Positions 4,907-6,426 of a stretch of 6,426 nt of DNA are shown here, piece by piece; position 1 is the first letter of the stretch; every line of letters begins with the position of its first letter. The stretch lies in contig CAMLOB010000247.1 of assembly GCA_946481475.1 (NCBI GenBank), forward strand, positions 1 to 6,426. Direction: 5' to 3'. Source of the stretch: an uncultured Chlorobiota bacterium. GTDB taxonomy: Bacteria; Bacteroidota; Kapaibacteriia; OLB7. The position numbers and the translations under genes were made by a program. The notes beneath the pieces were generated by a model. The model made no database searches. It saw only the letters and a program-made list of their open reading frames with translations, and was not told where the DNA came from.

Positions 4907-5197
4907 AGAACCTCCAGATTTGTGAATGGGTATTGGTATAGACCGTCCGTCACACTCTCCAGAATGCAACAGATACAACCACCCCGTGTAAGGTTTCGAT
5001 CTTGATTTCTCTATGTGCTTTCCCGAATGAACGAAACTCTGTTTCCCCCGAGTTCCTTCACCCGCGCTTGCTCGACAGTTGTAGGTGTGGGGCTGTCGCC
5101 TTCATAGATAACGCTGCGGATTTCCTAATCTACCCCCTACCCCGCTTCGCTCCAAGTACTTTCTGTTCCCCCTCTCCTCCCTTCCTCCCCTCGTTAT

Positions 5198-5227
5198 GGG
5201 ATCACTTCACAGTCGTTCCGTGATCCC
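5198..5227. repeat. Inverted repeat GGGATCAC-14-GTGATCCC
   Basis: Perfect 8-bp arms (5198-5205, 5220-5227) around a 14-nt loop. No T-tract on either side. Operator or structural element; role not determined. Confidence 0.45.
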
Positions 5228-5370
5228 TACTGACACACAAAAGCCGGGACCGCTCTCCGGAGTCATACCAAAAAATCCCCTCCCTCATTCCCGATTCTCT
5301 TCACCGATCCGTATCTTGTGCCCACACACAAAACCGGGCCGAGGCTCCGTGAGTCATGGCAAGGTATAGA

Positions 5371-5414
5371 CCAAGAGCGGGGGACGTGATGAACGTCCCC
5401 CGCTTCTTTCTTGG
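5371..5414 (+). terminator. Very stable hairpin; plus-strand terminator or phage-type structural signal
   Basis: GCGGGGGACGT (5377-5387) and ACGTCCCCCGC (5393-5403) are perfect 11-bp arms with a 5-nt loop GATGA. Outer arms CCAAGA (5371-5376) and TCTTGG (5409-5414) continue the pairing across a TTCTT bulge. The tail TTCTTTCTT on the plus strand allows a terminator reading, yet no plus-strand gene precedes it. On the minus strand the tail is T-poor. Filamentous phages keep stable GC-rich hairpins in the intergenic region as packaging signal or complementary-strand origin, which is an equally good reading. Confidence 0.45.
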
Positions 5415-5513
5415 CTACCCCTCCACCCCTCATTCTCAGGACGCGCGCCACCTCCCAGAGACGCACAGACAACGTTACCCCCTTTACGACCGATTCACAA
5501 TCCGCACTTGGTA

Positions 5514-5777
5514 CTATTCTTCGGCCCGTTTGTCCGGAATACTCTCCCCCGTGTCCACTTTCCAGACTGAACCAGTCCGACCGTGACCGGAATTGTCCGG
5601 AATTCTCTCCTCCCCTACTACGCCCCTTCCGCCTTGCCCTCCCCGTAGCTCTCGGACAATCGCCCGAACCTCTTGGAGAACAGGAACCATGCTCTGAAGG
5701 ACGGGAACAACCGCCGCAAGGACGAGAGGAACCCCCCGCCAGATCAGAACCCACATGTATGTTTGAAGGATTTCCAT
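5514..5777 (-). CDS. Possible small membrane protein, 87 aa
   Basis: ATG at 5777 to TAG at 5514-5516. Residues 8-28 (MWVLIWRGVPLVLAAVVPVLQ) could form one transmembrane segment, followed by a heptad-like helix (VPVLQEVRAIVREL) and a hydrophilic, Gly-rich tail. No Shine-Dalgarno site precedes the ATG; TATATAT sits a few bases upstream, so a leaderless message is conceivable. The same frame stays open upstream to 6086, but that extension crosses a likely terminator and overlaps the 109-aa ORF. The tail repeats RIPDNSG and SIPDKRA, which come from the TGTCCGGAA DNA repeats. By size it could be a minor coat-like protein, but nothing diagnostic is seen and it may be spurious. Confidence 0.3.
   Translation of the reverse strand: MEILQTYMWVLIWRGVPLVLAAVVPVLQSMVPVLQEVRAIVRELRGGQGGRGVVGEERIPDNSGHGRTGSVWKVDTGESIPDKRAEE
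5531..5603. repeat. TGTCCGGAA repeats, left pair
   Basis: TGTCCGGAAT at 5531-5540 and at 5594-5603, 63 bp apart, the second preceded by another CCGGAATT. The partner pair lies at 5953-5972. They fall in one reading frame on the minus strand (IPD motifs), so they may be coding repeats; equally they could be protein-binding sites. Confidence 0.5.
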
Positions 5778-5890
5778 GTGATATATAGCCAGAAACGAAA
5801 AACTTTTTCGGCCACTCCCTTCCACCGTCCGTTCTCCCCCTTTTCTACTGCGACCAAAAACCCTTGCACCGACCTTCATCGAAGGCCATG

Positions 5891-5920
5891 AAAAAAGCCG
5901 GTAAGGATCACTCCCCCGGC
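5891..5920 (-). terminator. Probable intrinsic terminator after the 109-aa ORF
   Basis: On the minus strand GCCGG (5920-5916), a 14-nt loop, CCGGC (5901-5897) and TTTTTT (5896-5891). The stem is short, with one possible G-U extension, so efficiency may be modest. It lies about 80 bp past the 5999 stop and separates that gene from the candidate membrane ORF. Confidence 0.5.
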
Positions 5921-5952
5921 CCGCTCGATACCCTTCACCCTGAAATGAAAAA

Positions 5953-5972
5953 TGTCCGGAAATGTCCGGAAT
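5953..5972. repeat. TGTCCGGAA tandem pair, right
   Basis: TGTCCGGAAA (5953-5962) and TGTCCGGAAT (5963-5972) abut at a 10-bp period, about one helical turn. They lie just past the 5999 stop and match the left pair at 5531 and 5594. The core TCCGGA is palindromic. A binding site for the adjacent helix-turn-helix candidate is a reasonable guess. Confidence 0.55.
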
Positions 5973-5998
5973 TCCCCTGCCCCGATAGTCCTTTTGTA

Positions 5999-6328
5999 CT
6001 ACCTCCAAGAATTCCCCGCACCTCCCTTTTTTACTGTGTTGCAAAACCCCGTTTTCCGCCGCAGACTTACCGCAATCTTGCCGCACTCTTTCCCCCTTTT
6101 CTCCCAGATTTCAAGCTTTTCCCATTGAGTGCACAAAAGCGCTTTTTTGACCTTCAAAGGTTCCGAATATTCCAAAATGATCCCCCCTTTTCTCTTCCCT
6201 CCCCCCTCTCCCCTGGTACGGCTGATTTCCTCCCCTTCCCGCTTTGACTTCTCCGGCAAATCCGACCCCGTTTCCTTCCAGCATTCCACCCTTTCCTTTG
6301 CTATTTTTTGGGAATCTCTCCCCCACAC
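5999..6328 (-). CDS. Basic protein with a possible helix-turn-helix, 109 aa
   Basis: GTG at 6328 begins 3 bp past the stop of the upstream membrane-protein frame and ends at TAG 6001-5999. The first 50 residues are Lys/Arg/Glu/Gly-rich and low in complexity. Residues about 68-101 (TQWEKLEIWEKRGK, then CGKIAVSLRRKTGFCNTVKK) have the spacing of a helix-turn-helix: a leading helix, I-A at the turn approach, a Gly turn and T-V on the recognition helix. This is pattern reading, not a family match. No Shine-Dalgarno site is well placed for the GTG (AGGAG is 20 nt away), so expression may depend on coupling to the upstream gene. The start codon lies inside the direct repeat, so joining 6300 to 1 in a circle would keep the frame intact. 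A real regulator is plausible; a spurious purine-rich frame cannot be excluded. Confidence 0.4.
   Translation of the reverse strand: MWGRDSQKIAKERVECWKETGSDLPEKSKREGEEISRTRGEGGGKRKGGIILEYSEPLKVKKALLCTQWEKLEIWEKRGKECGKIAVSLRRKTGFCNTVKKGGAGNSWR
6181..6214. repeat. 34-nt uninterrupted pyrimidine tract
   Basis: All 34 plus-strand bases are C or T; the minus strand has runs of 4, 6, 3 and 6 G with short A/G spacers, giving G-quadruplex or triplex potential. It encodes the Gly/Lys/Arg low-complexity part of the 109-aa ORF. Confidence 0.6.
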
Positions 6329-6359
6329 TTTTCACACTCTGGCCGACTCTCCTTCCCGA
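6301..6359. repeat. Right copy of the 59-bp direct repeat (attR-like boundary)
   Basis: Matches bases 1-59 with a single mismatch, at an exact 6300-bp period. Here the repeat joins an open membrane-protein frame entering from the right, which ends inside it at TGA 6334-6332. In a site-specific integration model this is the junction that preserves the target gene by supplying an intact 3' end. Confidence 0.75.
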
Positions 6360-6426
6360 TCCCGTCGCCTGAAACGGTACACCCGCAGAACAAAGACGAT
6401 CAGCCCGGCAATCAGGCCGACCAGGA
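6332..6426 (-). CDS. C-terminus of a membrane protein (partial; start outside the window)
   Basis: The minus-strand frame enters at the right edge and ends at TGA 6334-6332. The visible 30 residues are a hydrophobic segment (LVGLIAGLIVFVL) followed by RVYRFRRRDREGESARV. A last transmembrane helix with an Arg-rich tail implies a cytoplasmic C-terminus. Too little is present to name it. Filamentous-phage coat and adsorption proteins end this way, but so do countless host membrane proteins. The frame is homologous to the truncated copy at 118-32. If the repeat is an integration core, this is the target gene and would be host-encoded; if the repeat is a tandem-array junction, it belongs to the element. 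Confidence 0.65.
   Translation of the reverse strand, partial: LVGLIAGLIVFVLRVYRFRRRDREGESARV

Larger units (their letters stand above)
4907..5513. other. Gene-poor stretch upstream of the secreted cassette
   Basis: No convincing gene on either strand; frames found here are short or lie out of frame over other candidates. It must hold the cassette promoter: TATACC near 4943-4938 on the minus strand is a possible -10 but no -35 at normal spacing is seen. GGTATAGACC appears at 4933-4942 and again at 5363-5372, the second copy touching the large hairpin at 5371-5414. There is a 27-nt pure pyrimidine run (5166-5192) and an inverted repeat at 5198-5227. The hairpin density without genes resembles the intergenic region of filamentous phages. 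Confidence 0.45.

Noticed and set aside
5050..5130. tRNA-like segment
   Set aside because: A short GACAG/CTGTC pairing is present but no cloverleaf, T-loop or acceptor stem could be built.
5263..5754. 163-codon minus-strand frame
   Set aside because: Overlaps the 5514-5777 candidate in another frame, is Gly/Ser/Arg low-complexity, and reads straight through the large hairpin; no Shine-Dalgarno site.

Overview
The window looks like a small (about 6.3 kb) rolling-circle element, most likely filamentous-phage-like (inovirus-like) or a relative, sitting in a bacterial replicon of mid-50s GC by eye. I cannot name the host. Almost every supportable gene is on the minus strand. The plus strand is strongly pyrimidine-rich from end to end, including stretches with no gene.

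Boundaries. Bases 1-59 recur at 6301-6359 with one mismatch, and weaker similarity continues to about base 104. In both copies the repeat carries the 3' end of a minus-strand gene for a protein ending in a transmembrane helix and an Arg-rich tail. At the right the gene runs in from outside the window with an open frame; at the left the same 3' end is cut off by an upstream stop. This is what integration into the 3' end of a host gene, or a diverged tandem array, would leave.

Reading leftward along the minus strand: (1) the C-terminus of the membrane protein (6426-6332); (2) a 109-aa basic protein with a possible helix-turn-helix (6328-5999), closed by a terminator-like hairpin near 5905; (3) a doubtful small membrane ORF (5777-5514) bracketed by TGTCCGGAA repeats; (4) about 600 bp without a convincing gene but with strong hairpins; (5) a tight three-gene cassette of Sec-exported proteins (4901-3276) ending in a textbook intrinsic terminator at 3222-3250; (6) a 630-bp control/origin-like region (3221-2594) packed with 11-bp-phased repeats, hairpins and a plus-strand terminator; (7) an HUH-family replication initiator (2593-1412); (8) very small ORFs, one overlapping the rep stop as GTGA, closed by a minus-strand terminator at 812-851; (9) a further 750 bp of mostly unexplained sequence with a 9-bp tandem array.

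Working model (inference): Rep nicks an origin in or near 2594-3221. Rep level may be set by a short plus-strand antisense RNA that carries a perfect 13-nt complement to the rep start region. The secreted cassette, two members of which look like diverged duplicates, is cargo or virion/surface protein. No Zot-like assembly ATPase, capsid gene, recognisable major coat protein or integrase is visible. The element is therefore either incomplete in this window, helper-dependent, or of an unfamiliar type.
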